A DNA stretch of 64,000 nt from Piezodorus guildinii. Its lineage: Eukaryota; Arthropoda; Insecta; Hemiptera; Pentatomidae. Shown piece after piece: positions 21,641 through 33,860 of the stretch (within the stretch, counting starts at the first letter, position 1; the number at the start of each line of letters is the position of its first letter). A model generated the notes under the pieces. The model made no database searches and had not been told where the DNA came from. It worked only from the letters and a program-made list of their open reading frames with translations. The stretch spans positions 107,809,563 through 107,873,562 of the forward strand of contig CM041297.1 of the NCBI GenBank assembly GCA_023052935.1. The letters run 5' to 3'. The position numbers were made by a program, and so were the translations under genes.

Positions 21641-23780
21641 TATTGTTTTTTTGTTTTTTTCAGTTCTTATCATGACATTTTTTTTTTGTTTGATTGAGTT
21701 TAGCACAACTTTGTTCTTTAACAAGAATAGAGTAGAATGAAAGAAAAATAATAAATAATGAAATTGGGTTAGTGTTGAATTTCTTTTTAAAAACTGTGAA
21801 TAGTGTCTTTAAATAGATTTTTTTAGTAATATATTCAAAAATAGAAAAAAAGGACCCACTTTCAGACACTACAGGATTTCGTATAATTTATTTACTTTCT
21901 TATTCGCCAAAACTTTACTTTTTATCAAAATAAATTAATGTTATTAATTCATTCTGCAGCTTTACTCGAAAAGGGCCCACTAAAAATGTCCAGTTTTGAC
22001 CAAACATTTTTCAAAATTTAAAACATTCAAATCCTTCAAGCTTCAAATTTAATTGATGCAATCCTCAATGATTTTTGTTTTTCTGATGTTTGTGCCAACT
22101 TATCGCTATCATATGAGAAGATTTCTTTCTGTAAAAAACCTTTTTCTTTATTTTAATTATTATTCACTGAATAAATAATCACAAAATTCCCATTTTCTGA
22201 CCAACCCTTTTACACCAAACCACTATTATTAATTTTATAATTCTTTGCTTGTATTTTATAGTAACTTCAATATTCAAGTTAATAACCACCTGTACTGTAC
22301 TAAATTTGGCTTGAGCGATAATTGGCATCATATTTTAATTAAAATAATATTAATTGATTTCCTTTGGCTAAATTTAATAATCGTCTGGTGGTACTCTATA
22401 ATACTGCTCCTAGTCCACTATACTCTAAGACTATTGGTTTATATAGCAAAGGATCTGAATTTTTATAGAAATATCTTGACATTTTTAAATATTAAATGAA
22501 TCTCATATAATCAATGTAAATGTCTTCTTTAACTCGAGGCCTCAAAGAAATAGGAAAGCTTCCCCATAATGTGACAGCTTGTTGCTACAATTTGCTTTGT
22601 TTTTTGTTAAACTAATTTTGTTTCAATGACAGGGAGATGAGTTTATTAGCTGGTATTCTGGAGTATTACCATTATCACATAAAAATCAATACTTTATTCT
22701 TTTTCTTTTCTTATTTTATTAATTTATATAAACAGAATTGACAATCAATTTATATTCTAAATATTTGGGATTCCTGTAAAGTGAAATATACGTAAATGTT
22801 TTGTTCTTTTATTGTCATTTTAATGTTTCTGACTATCATTTTATTATACTTATAAAGTATATTTGCATTTTACTTAACTCCTATATTAAAAATAGTAAAA
22901 ATAAAAAAAAAAATTAATAAATACAATGAAAGTTTGTCATTTTCTTTTGAATGTGAAAGATATAAAGATATGAGTGCCTTTATGATATAAAATATATATA
23001 TGTATGTATAAAAAAATGCTATATCTTGTGTTACAGACATTGTATTATTTATTGTACTATGCAGTGTAACAATATGTAAAATATCCAAGGGAAAAATAGT
23101 TTCGCTTCATTTATCAAAACTATACATGTGATGTTGATGATGGGTCCATCTTTGAAATTATTTATACTTTATCTAAGCATGTTTATATTTACATAGGTAA
23201 GAAAACAAATATATTTTTCCCAATTGTAGTGGGATGAGTTAGTAGATAGCCTTTACTATGCCCTGTCTTGAAGTTCTATAATATCAATATACATGCCCAT
23301 GTATATGAATAAACTTTTAAATGGCTTCCTGTTATAAATATACCCTAACTGTCTTTAGGTTAATGAAAAGTAGGCATATAATTGCTGTAAAATTGTAAGG
23401 ATAACTCCAAAATGACATAAATTGTCCTTTATATGGACTAGTTTCTAATAAATATTTAATAAACTCTTGCACTGTAATTATGATTAGGGATTTATAATTA
23501 TATATATAGTAATGAAAATATCTCCATTGTATGTTATTTTTTTGGAATAAAACTGTGAAAATGATGCAGTAGTGGGAATTATTTATATTATCCTTTTAAT
23601 TCTCTTGAAACTTTTAAATATAAATTTACTTCTTAATCGAGAAATGTTTGTGTGGGGGATTTTCCCCAAAACAAAAAAATAAATAACTTTAAAAAAATGG
23701 AATATATACATCAGTAATAATTAAATAAACCTTTTCATGTACATAATAATTATAATAAACATTAGTTAAACATCTAATCT
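21641..23780. other. AT-rich intergenic DNA, nothing recognised
   Basis: No exon-like coding region, RNA gene or clear transposon is visible. A further AATAAA (about 23547) could end a longer Epac transcript. Confidence 0.5.
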
Positions 23781-23789
23781 TCCTCAACT

Positions 23790-24500
23790 ACATCAACCTG
23801 AAAACTATCCAGCAGTCCCTCTAACATGTAGTTTTATATCTAACATGATGGCATTTCTAGGGTTTACTCAATTCAACAATTCACACAAGGAAAACAAAAC
23901 CATTTTCAATTTAATATACTCTAATAAAATTATTACATGCTCATCTTACAATAACAAATTGCTTCATATTGACTCTCACCATCCTCCTCTAGATCTAACC
24001 ATAACACTTCAACAACATGATTCAATTGATCCTTTACTTTTTGATTTTTACTACTACAACTTTAGAAATTGTGATTAAAGATCAATAAATAATACACTTA
24101 CTCAAATTGACGGGTTTAACATGCTATCACAAGTTCATGATATCAATAGGGCTACTGAATTATTGTATACTACTCTATTTGAAATCATCGATTATTATGA
24201 GCCACTCTCAAAATATTTTGATCCGAAATTTCCTAAATAGTTTCTCCTCGATTAAAATTTCTCACTCTATAGAAAACATCTGTTTATAAAAAATACAAAC
24301 TAAGCCATAACACAACTTATTATACAGAATTCAAAGGAGAAAATGTAAAATACTAACAAAAAATGTCATAAAATTTATATAAATCAGTTGAACAGTCAGT
24401 TCATGATGACTTTAATAACTTTTGCAACTATGTGAATTCTCAAACCAAATCTTTTGGTTATCCTGCTTTGATGAAATTAAAGGATATAACATTAGATAAT
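23790..24500 (+). pseudogene. LINE relic, end of endonuclease domain and linker
   Basis: The frame around 23845-24078 reads FLGFTQFNNSHKENKTIFNL and later DSHHPPLDLTI. This is the pattern of the last conserved part of apurinic-endonuclease domains in jockey/CR1-like LINEs (a Q-x-N...G-x-x-L-D-L block and S-D-H). A linker follows, with 24432-24500 reading SFGYPALMKLKD. Frames are broken. The relic continues at 24746 after an insertion. Confidence 0.6.
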
Positions 24501-24504
24501 GGAC

Positions 24505-24745
24505 CAGACATCTTCTTAGGAGGGATCCGGACAGAAGTGCCAAGAAGACCTACGAGACCCACAGAGAAGGAAAAAGACCCAGAGGAAGGCCTCGCATTTC
24601 CTGGGAGCATAGTGTAAAGAAGGCATGTAGGAGACATGGAATAGATTGGAAAAGGAGAGCAGAGTTGGTGCAGGAGAGAGAAAACTAGACCAGACTCTAT
24701 AAGCAGGACCCTCACACCAAGCAGAGGTAGGAGGGGGAATGATTA
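24505..24745 (+). mobile_element. Inserted LINE 3' end (basic C-terminal tail, ATGATG end)
   Basis: One frame from about 24560 gives KRPRGRPRISWEHSVKKACR, RHGIDWKRRAELVQEREN, a stop, then TRLYKQDPHTKQR and a stop. The RPRGRPRxxW motif and the terminal GATTATGATGATGA repeat are typical 3' ends of RTE/other insect LINEs. It interrupts the older LINE relic that flanks it, so it is the younger of the two. Confidence 0.6.
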
Positions 24746-25000
24746 TGATGATGAATAAACTAAATTCCCTGAAATCACACTGTTCTAACTGGTCTGACAG
24801 AATTCCCCCTATGTTGTTGAAAAACTGTTGCTCCTCACTTGCAGTTCCTCCTACAATTCTCTTTAACTTTTCTCTTAAAACTAGTACATTCCCTATAATT
24901 TGGAAATCATATATCAGTCCTGTCTTCAAATCAGGAGACAAATCACTTATAGCTAACTACTGTCCTATATCCATACTATCTCACATTTCCAAATGAATTT
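24746..25000 (+). pseudogene. LINE relic, start of reverse transcriptase domain
   Basis: The translation reads SDRIPPMLLKNCCSSLAVPP, then FPIIWKSYISPVFKSGDKSL and NYCPISILSHISK. These match the conserved 'G-D-x-I-P-x-x-L-L' and 'W-K-x-x-x-I-x-P-I-F-K-S-G-D...N-Y-R-P-I-S' blocks of jockey-superfamily reverse transcriptases. The usual Arg of NYRPIS is Cys. The copy stops soon after at 24994. Confidence 0.75.
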
Positions 25001-25227
25001 TTGGTATTGAAAGTGCGAAATTTTGCGTAATTATTTCACCAATTCTATAAATTACATTTTTTTAAAACGTTTTCTGTATGCATTCTCTTGACGATGAAAA
25101 CCGTTTTGAAGAAACATTTAAAATAATAGAACTTATATTTATGGTTATTATAAATTATAAATTTCCAAAAATGTTTACTCTCTTTCATATAATATTTACA
25201 TGTATCTCTTTGACATACTTGTATTTG

Positions 25228-25310
25228 TTTGTTTATTTTATTTAACGTCCTTTTATGCTGCTGTGGCTAATCGGACGATGCTACAGTGGGAGTCCTAAAT
25301 TTAACATACT
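25228..25310 (-). repeat. SINE family 2, tail fragment
   Basis: TTTATTTAACGTCCTTTTAT, GCTACAGTGGGAGTCC and TAAATTTA match the 27.58 and 28.98 kb copies. Confidence 0.6.
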
Positions 25311-25469
25311 TATATATAGTTTTTTCTGCTATTTATAGGGTTGTGTCTGGAGAAGATTGATCTTCAGTTATCCTCTTAAAATTGATAGCGTTTGTATAAA
25401 CTCTACCTCTCGTGAATATAGTGAAATCTTATAAACCTAAAGATTAAAATAAAGGAATACTAGATTCTA

Positions 25470-25471
<2 letters not shown>

Positions 25472-25523
<52 letters not shown>
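25472..25523. repeat. (AT)n microsatellite
   Basis: About 26 uninterrupted AT units. Confidence 0.95.
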
Positions 25524-25526
<3 letters not shown>

Positions 25527-25868
25527 TTTAATTATAATTTTTTCCCCAAATTAATCTGAACCTCAAATCATTTCTAAACTAGACTTTTAATAAACTAAAT
25601 ATATTTTTTGCATGAATAGCACAAAAAGTTTAAGAAATCTAGTAACACGTATTTCTTAGGAACTGAATAAGTAGATTCTATTACTAAAAAGATACTCTTT
25701 TCCATCTCTGTAGTATTACCAAGGAGGTCTTAATAGTATTATAACCTCCTTGAGTGTTACTGCGTATTTGTAACCTCCTCTGCCATAACCTCAACCACTG
25801 GCACATGTGTGGTTTATTTATCCGAATGTAAGCAGTTAATTCTTTTAAAGTTTGTAAAATTAGTTACA

Positions 25869-27311
25869 ATGACAAGGTTCGCGAGGGCATCGGGTTCTAA
25901 ATCATCTAACCAAAGAGTTCCTGAAGAAAGTACTCCATGGTTCGTATTAAAGCAGCAAGTGACAGAAAATAAACAAAATAATGAAGATACTCAGGAAAAT
26001 GAAACAGATTGGAAAAATGTACTTGATTCAGAAAAGAAAATAGAAGAAAATAAGAACAGTGTATGGTGTGAATTTGAAGAAGAAAAATCGAAAGCTAAAG
26101 ATTTGAAGAAATCAGGAAAAAGAATGTCAGGAAATGAACCTATTTCTAGTTCTCCTACTAAAGGTAAAAAAAAATCCAAGCTATCTCATGAAAATTTGAA
26201 TCCAACAAACAAAAATATCAAGTCGATTTAAAAATATCAAGTCTAAACTAAAGTTATCTAATAATAAGTCATCCTTTCAAGTAGAAGAAATTTCTCCTGT
26301 GGAAACTGAAGAATCATCAGACAAAGCTCATACTTCTTTCGAGGTACAAAACTTTTCTGACTCACTGATGATTATGAAAACACATCTATGCCTGTTGAAA
26401 ATAACAGTTCTCTCAAGAAGAAAAAACGTAAAAAGAAATTTTCAGAGTCAAAAGATAAAAAACTCTCAGAAAACCATTCATTTGACACCAATGAAGTTGA
26501 AGAAAGTAATGAAGTCTCTGCCACAATTGAAAAGGAAGATATAACTGACAGTGAATTGACTACTAATGATGGTACTCATGAAAATAATAATAAATCGTTG
26601 AAGAAAAATAGCACCATTACTCGGAAGAAGCGAAATAAAGAAGATTCACCTTACAAACGTCGGAAATTGGACCAAGGGGATGTTAAACTAGATATAAATG
26701 GTCAGGAAATATGGGTCACTCGGCTTGATGGATTTTACATTAAAAAAGAAGACGCCGAAAGAATCAGACAGTTAGAGAAGGATTTACTAAAACGAGGTGT
26801 TTCAAAGCAAGAAGTTAGAAATGTAATTAAGAAAGAGCGAAGAAATGCTGAAAAGGCTTTGGCCAGACAAAAAAAGAAAGTTTGTTACCATTGTCGTAAA
26901 GGAGGTCATACTCTATCATCTTGCCCTATGCTACAAGATAGTGGTGCCCAAGTAGTAGGAAGTGGCATTTGCTATAAATGTGGTTCCACGGAGCATACTC
27001 ACTACCAGTGTAAAGTAAATACTGGAAATTCCTATAAATTTGCAACTTGTTTTGTATGTAAGCAGGAGGGTCACATATCCAAGCAGTGTCCTGATAATCC
27101 TAGAGGTATGTACCCTTCTGGAGGAGGCTGCAGGCTTTGTGGAGATGTCACTCACTTCAGAAGAGAGTGTCCAACTCTGCAGGCAAAATCTAACAAAGTG
27201 ACTGTCGGGCTGATAGATCAAGATATTGAAACCTTAGAGGGTCAGTCTACCGCACCCACATCGAAAGAACCAGCAAGCAAAAGAAAAAACAAAATAATAA
27301 AATTTAGCTGA
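25869..27311 (+). CDS. ZCCHC9: ZCCHC9-like zinc-knuckle protein (frame broken twice)
   Basis: The protein begins MTRFARASGS, matching the MTRWAR start of vertebrate ZCCHC9; an in-frame ATG 60 bp upstream (25809) is less likely. A charged, Lys/Glu-rich region (about 20-280) follows. It is then followed by four CCHC knuckles: CYHCRKGGHTLSSC, CYKCGSTEHTHYQC, CFVCKQEGHISKQC and CRLCGDVTHFRREC (between 26883 and 27170). It ends KIIKFS, like the KVVNF end of the human protein. Family members are nucleolar RNA-binding proteins linked to snoRNA/rRNA processing. The frame changes near 26222-26230 (stop TAA at 26229) and returns near 26365. The intervening 140 bp reads openly in the second frame, so the shifts compensate. 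No splice sites explain this. No introns are visible. An AATAAA follows at 27401. Sequencing error, a retrocopy or a recent pseudogene are all possible. Confidence 0.85.
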
Positions 27312-27400
27312 AAGTGATAGCTGTCATCATTGTTCAAGACTTGATATTGTACATACAGCTTTTATTGAATTTTCAGAAGTGTACATAGCTATTGATTTTT

Positions 27401-27406
27401 AATAAA
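27401..27406 (+). terminator. Poly(A) signal of the ZCCHC9-like gene
   Basis: AATAAA 90 bp after the TGA/stop, followed by GTAGAATTGTATG. It is a plausible short 3' UTR. Confidence 0.6.
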
Positions 27407-27574
27407 ATAACTTTAACAGTAGAATTGTATGTTTATTTTACCGATTAATTTTCTTATACAATTAGATGTTCTTATTATAACTTATTTACTTTTAATCAAA
27501 TGTATATGTTTATACATGTACAGATACAAAATGCATTTCAGTCCACCTAGCCCAGATTTGAGCTTGACATCATT

Positions 27575-27865
27575 TGGTTTGTTCATTTTTATTTAACCTC
27601 ACTTTATGCTACTATGGCTAATCAGGGGATGCTACAGTGGGAGTCCTAAATTTGGCTATTCAGATTTTATTAGGATAGGGATCTTTAACGAGTACCTAAC
27701 ATCGTACAGACTCGGTACTACCTTTTAACTTCCCTCTGAAGGACGGCATAACTAAGGATTTTTTACTCCCATTAAAAAATCCTAGGACCACCTGCGGGTT
27801 TGAATTTTTTAATTTGAGTTTGAGGCTGTTATGCTAACCACCCAGCTACAAGTGATCCCTGGCAT
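27575..27865 (-). repeat. SINE family 2, near full length
   Basis: Read on the minus strand, a tRNA-like head (CACTTGTAGCTGGGTGG...) is followed by TTTTTTAATGGGAGTAAAAA and CCTTAGTTATGCC, and ends with the GGACTCCCACTGTAGCATCC and TAAAGTGAGGTTAAATAAA tail. About 80 percent like the copy at 28.98 kb. Confidence 0.65.
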
Positions 27866-28789
27866 CATTTGGCTGAGAGATGGCTAAGATGAAATTTTAA
27901 CTCGCTTGAAGACGCATGTGTTCTTAACTTTTTTTTTTGGCATGCGATTCATTGATTAGGTCTATTGTGAGCCATCCAGCACCTTTTCAATACAGAAAAA
28001 TTGAGTTGGCGAATCTAATCATAATGTAAAGGTACATTTCACGAAGCCTTGGATCTGAAACTAATTGATTAATTATTAAACTGGCAAAAACCTAGCTAGT
28101 TCACCACACCTGCATATAACATGATAGGCAGATTGCTAATTCCACTGACTGAATTGCAGGATTGATGGATAAATTGTTCGAATAACATAATAATAGAAAG
28201 TTGGAATGAAAATTATCCCCCAAATGATAAATACTTAACCCTGGAACCAAGACAATATTTTTCACTTAAAAAATTAACGCATATAATTACATTTTAAATA
28301 CACTGCACCTATATAAGTAATGTAATAAAAGTTTTATGGGCCCCTGATTCCAAATAGTCCTCTCCTATAACAATGTGTGTACACATGGTGTCTAGCTCAA
28401 AAAAATGGCTTTAGAATTTCAAATTACAATAAATCAGGGATATGTCTATAATCTACAGTTTTTCCAAGTCCGGGAGATATTAAGTTTGCGGACAGATGGG
28501 TGGATTGAAAATTGGAAATTTTATTTTTAATTATCAATGTTCATTTAGACATAGGTAACTTTGTTCATTCAAACCAATTATTATTATTAATTTGGCATTA
28601 CAACCTGTTGCCAGGTCTGGGCCTCCGTTTATTCAAACCAATATAGCTCATAAATGGAAGGTCCTAGCGATGGATGTTAATATAAAAAAAAAAAAAAATA
28701 TTTCTCATAAAACTTCTGATTTGGAAATTGTTGACAAAATTATGATGTGAGCAACACCACCAGAGCTAGAGCCTGTCAAAAACATTACA

Positions 28790-29010
28790 TTTTTGAGGGT
28801 GAAAAAAAGTTACACAAAATGAAACATAGAGCTCCAGTCAAAAGACATATTCATATCACAAAATAATGGCATATTTGAAATAGATATGCGCCCTACATCT
28901 TTTAGCAACTTCTGAGCAAAATTAATGCATGTATGACATGAGCTCTTAGTATATTAATTAAATGTTTAAACACTATTGGTTCATTCATTTAATGTCACTT
29001 TAAGCTACTA
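28790..29010 (+). repeat. Interspersed repeat (R4), copy 1
   Basis: GAGCTCCAGTCAAAAGACAT, TAGATATGCGCCCTACATCT and AATGCATGTATGACATGAGC recur at 43.14-43.36 kb in the same orientation. Non-coding, class unknown. It abuts a SINE family 2 copy in both places or a remnant of it. Confidence 0.65.
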
Positions 29011-29262
29011 TAGACAATCAGGCGATGCTACAGTGAGAGTACTAAATTTGCCTATTCAGGTTAATTAGAATAGGTATGTTTAAGGAGTACCTGATATCGC
29101 ACAGACTAGAGACCACCATTTCATGTCCCCTCCATAGCATGGCATATCCAAGGATTTTTTACTCCCTTTAAAAAATCCTAGGACCACCAGCTGGGTTTGA
29201 ACCAGTAACCTTGGGCATAGAAGGCTTTTATGATAACCATTACAGTACAGGTGACCCCTCCT
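28975..29262 (-). repeat. SINE family 2, full length
   Basis: The reverse complement starts GGGGTCACCTGTACTGTAAT and GGTTATCAT (A-box-like) with GGTTCAAACCC as B box. The body has GTCCTAGGATTTTTTAAAGG and ends TAGCATCGCCTGATTGTC, TAAAGTGACATTAAATGAAT. The tRNA-like head makes this a Pol III SINE. Confidence 0.7.
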
Positions 29263-29384
29263 CATCAATGTATAATCAAACAGTATTTTGTATCAGGAAG
29301 GTCATAGCTTCATTGAAACATTCTAGCATAGTTTAATACATAAATGACAAAATTTCTTTCTCTGAAGTATCATTAAGTAACCCA

Positions 29385-29455
29385 GGCAGAACAAGGCCCA
29401 GGGGCAGACCAAGAGTACCTTGGAAGTGGACAGGGCTGTCTAGGGCAGAATGATT
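29385..29455 (+). repeat. LINE tail fragment
   Basis: A short frame reads RTRPRGRPRVPWKWTGLSRA, the RPRGRPRxxW motif of LINE C-termini also seen at 24.56 kb. Confidence 0.4.
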
Positions 29456-29459
29456 TAGC

Positions 29460-30813
29460 AGGCCAAGGATAGCTTAAAAAATAAATATCTCCAATTTTTT
29501 TAATTTAAAATAATTGACCATCACTGACTGTTCATTAGAAATTTTAAGTAATCTATTGTAATAAAAAAAAAAAGTGTATGAATATAAACTTTTTTGATTG
29601 TTTTATTATTAATTATTTCCTGTCAGGAGGCTCTATACCAAAATTAAAATTCAACCAATGCCATTGAATTTGTATTAATAAAACTGGTAATTTATATCAT
29701 TTCATGTTATTTTTCCCTGAAAAGAGACCTTGATGCAAAGATAACCCATTAAGTTTGATTCGACCACAATAAGGACACATTTGGAGAGAGTAGTTAATTC
29801 ATATTCCACAAGAGTCGATGTAAAGGAATGGTCAATAAAAACACCAAGTTATTGAGCAACTCTAGAAATAAATGAGTTGCTTGTTTTGTTTATTCAAATA
29901 AATATACGTCAAAGATCACTCAATAATCTTTTTTTTTTAATTTCGAATTTACTAAAAATAAAATAAAATTAACTTATCCTTTTTACAAAAATGCTAGTAA
30001 GATATTTTTTTTTTTTCAAAAAGAGAATTTAATATTAAAATAGCACTCTATAAAAAACAGCTTTTGACTATTACAATTTTTAATTGAATAAAATACATAT
30101 ATTACAACAGAATAAATATAGATCCAAATCAATTTAAATACACAATGATTTTCAAATTAAATCAATAATTAAATTTAATAAGACAGCAATATGACCTGAT
30201 TAAAGGTATCTTGCCAAAATTAATATTAGTAATAATATTATAAATTAAATCTTATTTTAAATTTGTAATTAAAAGCATTAAAGACTATGCATAAAATAAT
30301 CACAGCAGGTTCTTTAAAATTTATACATTTTTTTTTTTTTCATTTTTTATCTCTCTTATACAAACCAACAGCATATGACATAAATAAAATAAATTTAAAA
30401 GAAAACAATCATGTACGCTATACAATTTATAAAAGTCTAAAAATTGACTACTAACATTAAACTAGAATCAGTTCAACATTGTTACATAGTAGTGTATTTA
30501 CATAATTGAGCTTAAATACAATTATAAATGTTATGATTAAATGTAAACTATGATAAAATAAAATTTTAAAATTGAAAAGGAAAAATAAACTTTTGCCAAG
30601 GAAGCGAGTCATTTAATAAATTATAGATCATTCAAGTTTTAACGCAAACAAAATACATAATTATTTTTTTCTTCAACGCTTTCAGAGCCAGGCATTATTA
30701 ATGTCACAACTTTGTATGATTGATTACTACAATAAAAATGATAAGTCAATCTGAACAGAAACTAAACCAAAATGGGATGATCATAAAAAAATTGCAACTT
30801 TCTTATTACATTA
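29460..30813. other. AT-rich DNA, nothing recognised
   Basis: No coding or transposon signal that I can support. It could belong to a long lin-54 3' UTR or be intergenic. Confidence 0.4.
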
Positions 30814-31031
30814 TTAACATGTTGACTGCCATATCACCCATACTCAGATGACAATTAAGTTTTTGATCAGGCCGCATCACCCGTATTGGGGTGACGCTTA
30901 TTTGAATGCTTGCAAAAGGTATGAATGCCCACAGTGAAAATACCCAGTAGAATATACTTTGCACAGCGGTATGCGTGGCCTAAACTAAAGGAGGAGAGGA
31001 CTGTAAACTCGCATGGCAGTCAACGTGTTAA
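30814..31031. mobile_element. piggyBac-like MITE with TTAA ends
   Basis: TTAACATGTTGACTGCCAT at the left and ATGGCAGTCAACGTGTTAA at the right are inverted repeats bounded by TTAA. TTAA duplication plus a 'GTTGACTGCCA' terminus is the signature of piggyBac-superfamily non-autonomous elements. 218 bp, non-coding, slightly GC-richer than its surroundings. Confidence 0.7.
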
Positions 31032-31162
31032 ACGGTAATAAGAAGTCTCACAAAAGCCAAAAAAAGTTAATAGATATAGTGATGTTCAAATGGCAGTTAC
31101 CAAACGGAAACATAAAAATTTAATCAATAATAAACAAGCGCATGAAAAGAAAAAAATTTATC

Positions 31163-31165
<3 letters not shown>

Positions 31166-31214
<49 letters not shown>
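31166..31214. repeat. Poly(A) tract of 49 A
   Basis: An uninterrupted run of A. It may be the tail of an unrecognised retroelement or an assembly-sensitive homopolymer. Confidence 0.9.
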
Positions 31215-31215
<1 letters not shown>

Positions 31216-31425
31216 ATTAATTTTCTTGATTCCAGTAAGAAAGACATTATTTTTATTCAAACCTGACTATCACTACACAAGTGATCTATAGTGCCATTCC
31301 AGCTAACTGAAGAGAATTGTAATCATTGGGATTATTATAATCACTACTTATTTTTAAATAACTACTACTTTCATTGAATCAATTTTTAATTGGGTGTAGA
31401 TAATCTGAGGTGAAAGTTAAAATTT

Positions 31426-31672
31426 AAAATAGAATTGGAGGCTCATAATTACACTTCACCACTATTTTCTTATTAATGCACTAAGTTTCGGCTATAGTGC
31501 TATCTTATGATGCAAGAACATTTTTTTATCTTAAGGTGAGTGGAATACCTACCCACCTTAGGATAGAAAATTGTTCTTGCACCAAAAGATGGCATTATCG
31601 CCGAAATGTAGTGCATTATAATTAAATAGTGTTGAAGTATAATTATCAGCCTCCAATTCTATATATTCAATT
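31426..31672. mobile_element. Small palindromic element with hammerhead-like motifs
   Basis: Arms of about 110 bp (from TAGAATTGGAGGCT... at 31428 to ...AGCCTCCAATTCTA at 31664) face each other across CTTAAGGTGAGTGG/CCCACCTTAGG. The right arm (plus strand, 31587-31620) reads GCAC, CAAAAGA, T, GGC-loop-GCC, GAAAT, GTA, GTGC: a hammerhead order with complementary stem I GCAC/GTGC. The left arm carries the same motif on the minus strand with a worn first box. The arms are clearly diverged, so the element is old. Confidence 0.55.
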
Positions 31673-31679
31673 TTTAATC

Positions 31680-33540
31680 TGAATAGATGATATAACCTAA
31701 ATTATTATAGTCCCCATCCTATTTGAAATTTAAAAATAATAAATATGGAAGCTGTGTGAAATTTCATCAAAAAATGTAATTAATCAAAGAAAGTGACAAC
31801 TGAGTTTAAAGAAAACGGCAAAACTATTGTCTCAGTAGTTAAAATAAATGGCACTAAAGATAGCTAGTGTGAGAAAAACAAGGACCATTAATTAAAAATG
31901 CTCAGGGGTAGTAGCACCAAAAAATAAATAAATATAACAAATAGATATGTAGACATGCTGTTATATATCAATTTATATACTTCGATGTTAAAAATTGATG
32001 TAACACCTGTGTAACTTGCGCATTTATACAAATAAGAAAGACTTTTCCAGCGACTTTAAGTTCCATAGATATTCAGGCAGAGATACTTCAGGTACAGTTT
32101 GAAGAAAGATTATAAATTTGTTAATAAAATACAAATAATTAATCTCATCTAGAGATAGTAAACTCATTAAAATGTCTGGCACTGAATCGGTTAAAAAAAA
32201 AAAAATAAATAAGTATGCCATACCATAAAGATAAATTAACCAAAAACATTTTAATATTTGTTTTCTCTATTCTTAGCTTTTAACATTCCCGTTACAATTG
32301 TAACTAACTAATCATAACACAATCCTATTGGTAATGTCCCAATGATATGTAAACACTGCTAATAATCCATATAGTATTTAAAAAATATAATATGCCATAC
32401 AACATTTACTTCAATGGCAAAAACAAAATAAAATACTGAAAATGACTAAATTATAAATTAGTGGTAACCCATCGTTAATAACATATACACACCTATACAT
32501 ATATATTAGAGTTTTTCTGAGATCTCAACAGAATAATTAATCACTTTTACTACAATAACAAAGCCTATAAATTTCAAATCCGACTGTGATTAATATTGAA
32601 ATAGAAAACTGATATTTCATATCAATTTAAAATTAAAATAAAGCTACTATATTAGAGACAAAAACAACAATGACTTAAGGAATGAATATTGCAAACTATT
32701 ATGTATAATAAATATAACACATAGAAAGAAATAACTTCAAACTCGTGCTGATATGGCAGGATTACTCAATTTATATCTCAAACTCGAATATTTACATAAT
32801 AAAACAACATTCTAATAATGTTTCACAAAGAAAAATAAAAGCAATAAATATGTAAATTTTAAAACATTTCAAGTTGATTTAATTACTAATTTATTAATTT
32901 AATTTAAGAGATAAAATGTTATTTTACATAATTTTTTTTTTTTAATTTGCGATAATAAATGTACAAATCATGTCCGGTGATTCCGTTCGTGCCCAATGAA
33001 ATTTTAAAATCTTCTAAATTAATAAATTTTCATACAATTTTATTAAAATGTTTGTTTTAAACATTATTCCATACTAATGAGTAAATGAAAGATCACTTTT
33101 AACTTTAGGTTTAGGCTTCTCATTGACTTATTGTACAGCAAGAAATTCAATAACTTCCCATTAAAGTTTAAAATGGTGATGTCATCTGTTAAAGTGCTGA
33201 AACAAGGAAAATAAGTTTGGATTAAGTCAAGTTAACAGGAAAAATACTGAACATAAAATGGCATCGATTATATACATAAGCAACTAATTTAATATATAAT
33301 ACACGTACATATGTAAAAAATATAATGTATAAATAAGGTCAGTTATAAGGTTTTTAAATTTAAATATTTAATAACATGAATTATTTTTGGTATATTTACC
33401 AGCAACAGATTAGAGAAAATCACATATGAAAAACTAGTAACCGACAAGGGTTAATAATAACCAATAACCTATTGAAAAAATATAATAAAAATTAAAAAAT
33501 AATATTGACTAAATATATAAGTGTTTCTTAAGATTTGTCT
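31680..33540. other. AT-rich DNA, nothing recognised
   Basis: No open reading frame with family resemblance and no clear repeat ends. Several T-rich and A-rich homopolymers. Confidence 0.4.
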
Positions 33541-33544
33541 TTGG

Positions 33545-33860
33545 TACCTCTAGACGATCGCATATATCCCAACCTCTATGATGAGCCAAAGAGGCTATTT
33601 CCCTCGATTCGAAGGAAATACTTCCTTGGCTCAATTCTCTATCAATCAACCGCTCCCACTGCCTCTCTTATGTCTACAGTCTCCTGACCACTATACGCCT
33701 TCCCATAGAACCAAAAAACATGAATGTTCCTTCTTAGCCCAGTCAATTGTTTTCTGGAATACTCTCCCATCAAATATCCGTCATGCTCCTTCCTAATCTT
33801 CCTTCAAACCGCTCCTTTTTCAACACCTTCTTGGTTTGGTTGTTTCCCAACCAGATGTTA
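33545..33860 (+). pseudogene. LINE ORF2 C-terminal fragment
   Basis: The frame from 33578 gives YTPSHRTKKHECSFLAQSIV, FWNTLPSNIRHAPS. It follows the widespread LINE C-terminus 'R-T-x-x-x-x-x-S-F-F-x-R-S-I-x-x-W-N-x-L-P-x-x-I-R-x-A-x-S', then in the next frame FKPLLFQHLL. Frames are broken; 5'-truncated copy. Confidence 0.6.

Noticed and set aside
24458..24941. Minus-strand frames of 85 and 141 codons
   Set aside because: Shadows of the plus-strand LINE fragments, whose translations match reverse transcriptase and LINE tail motifs.
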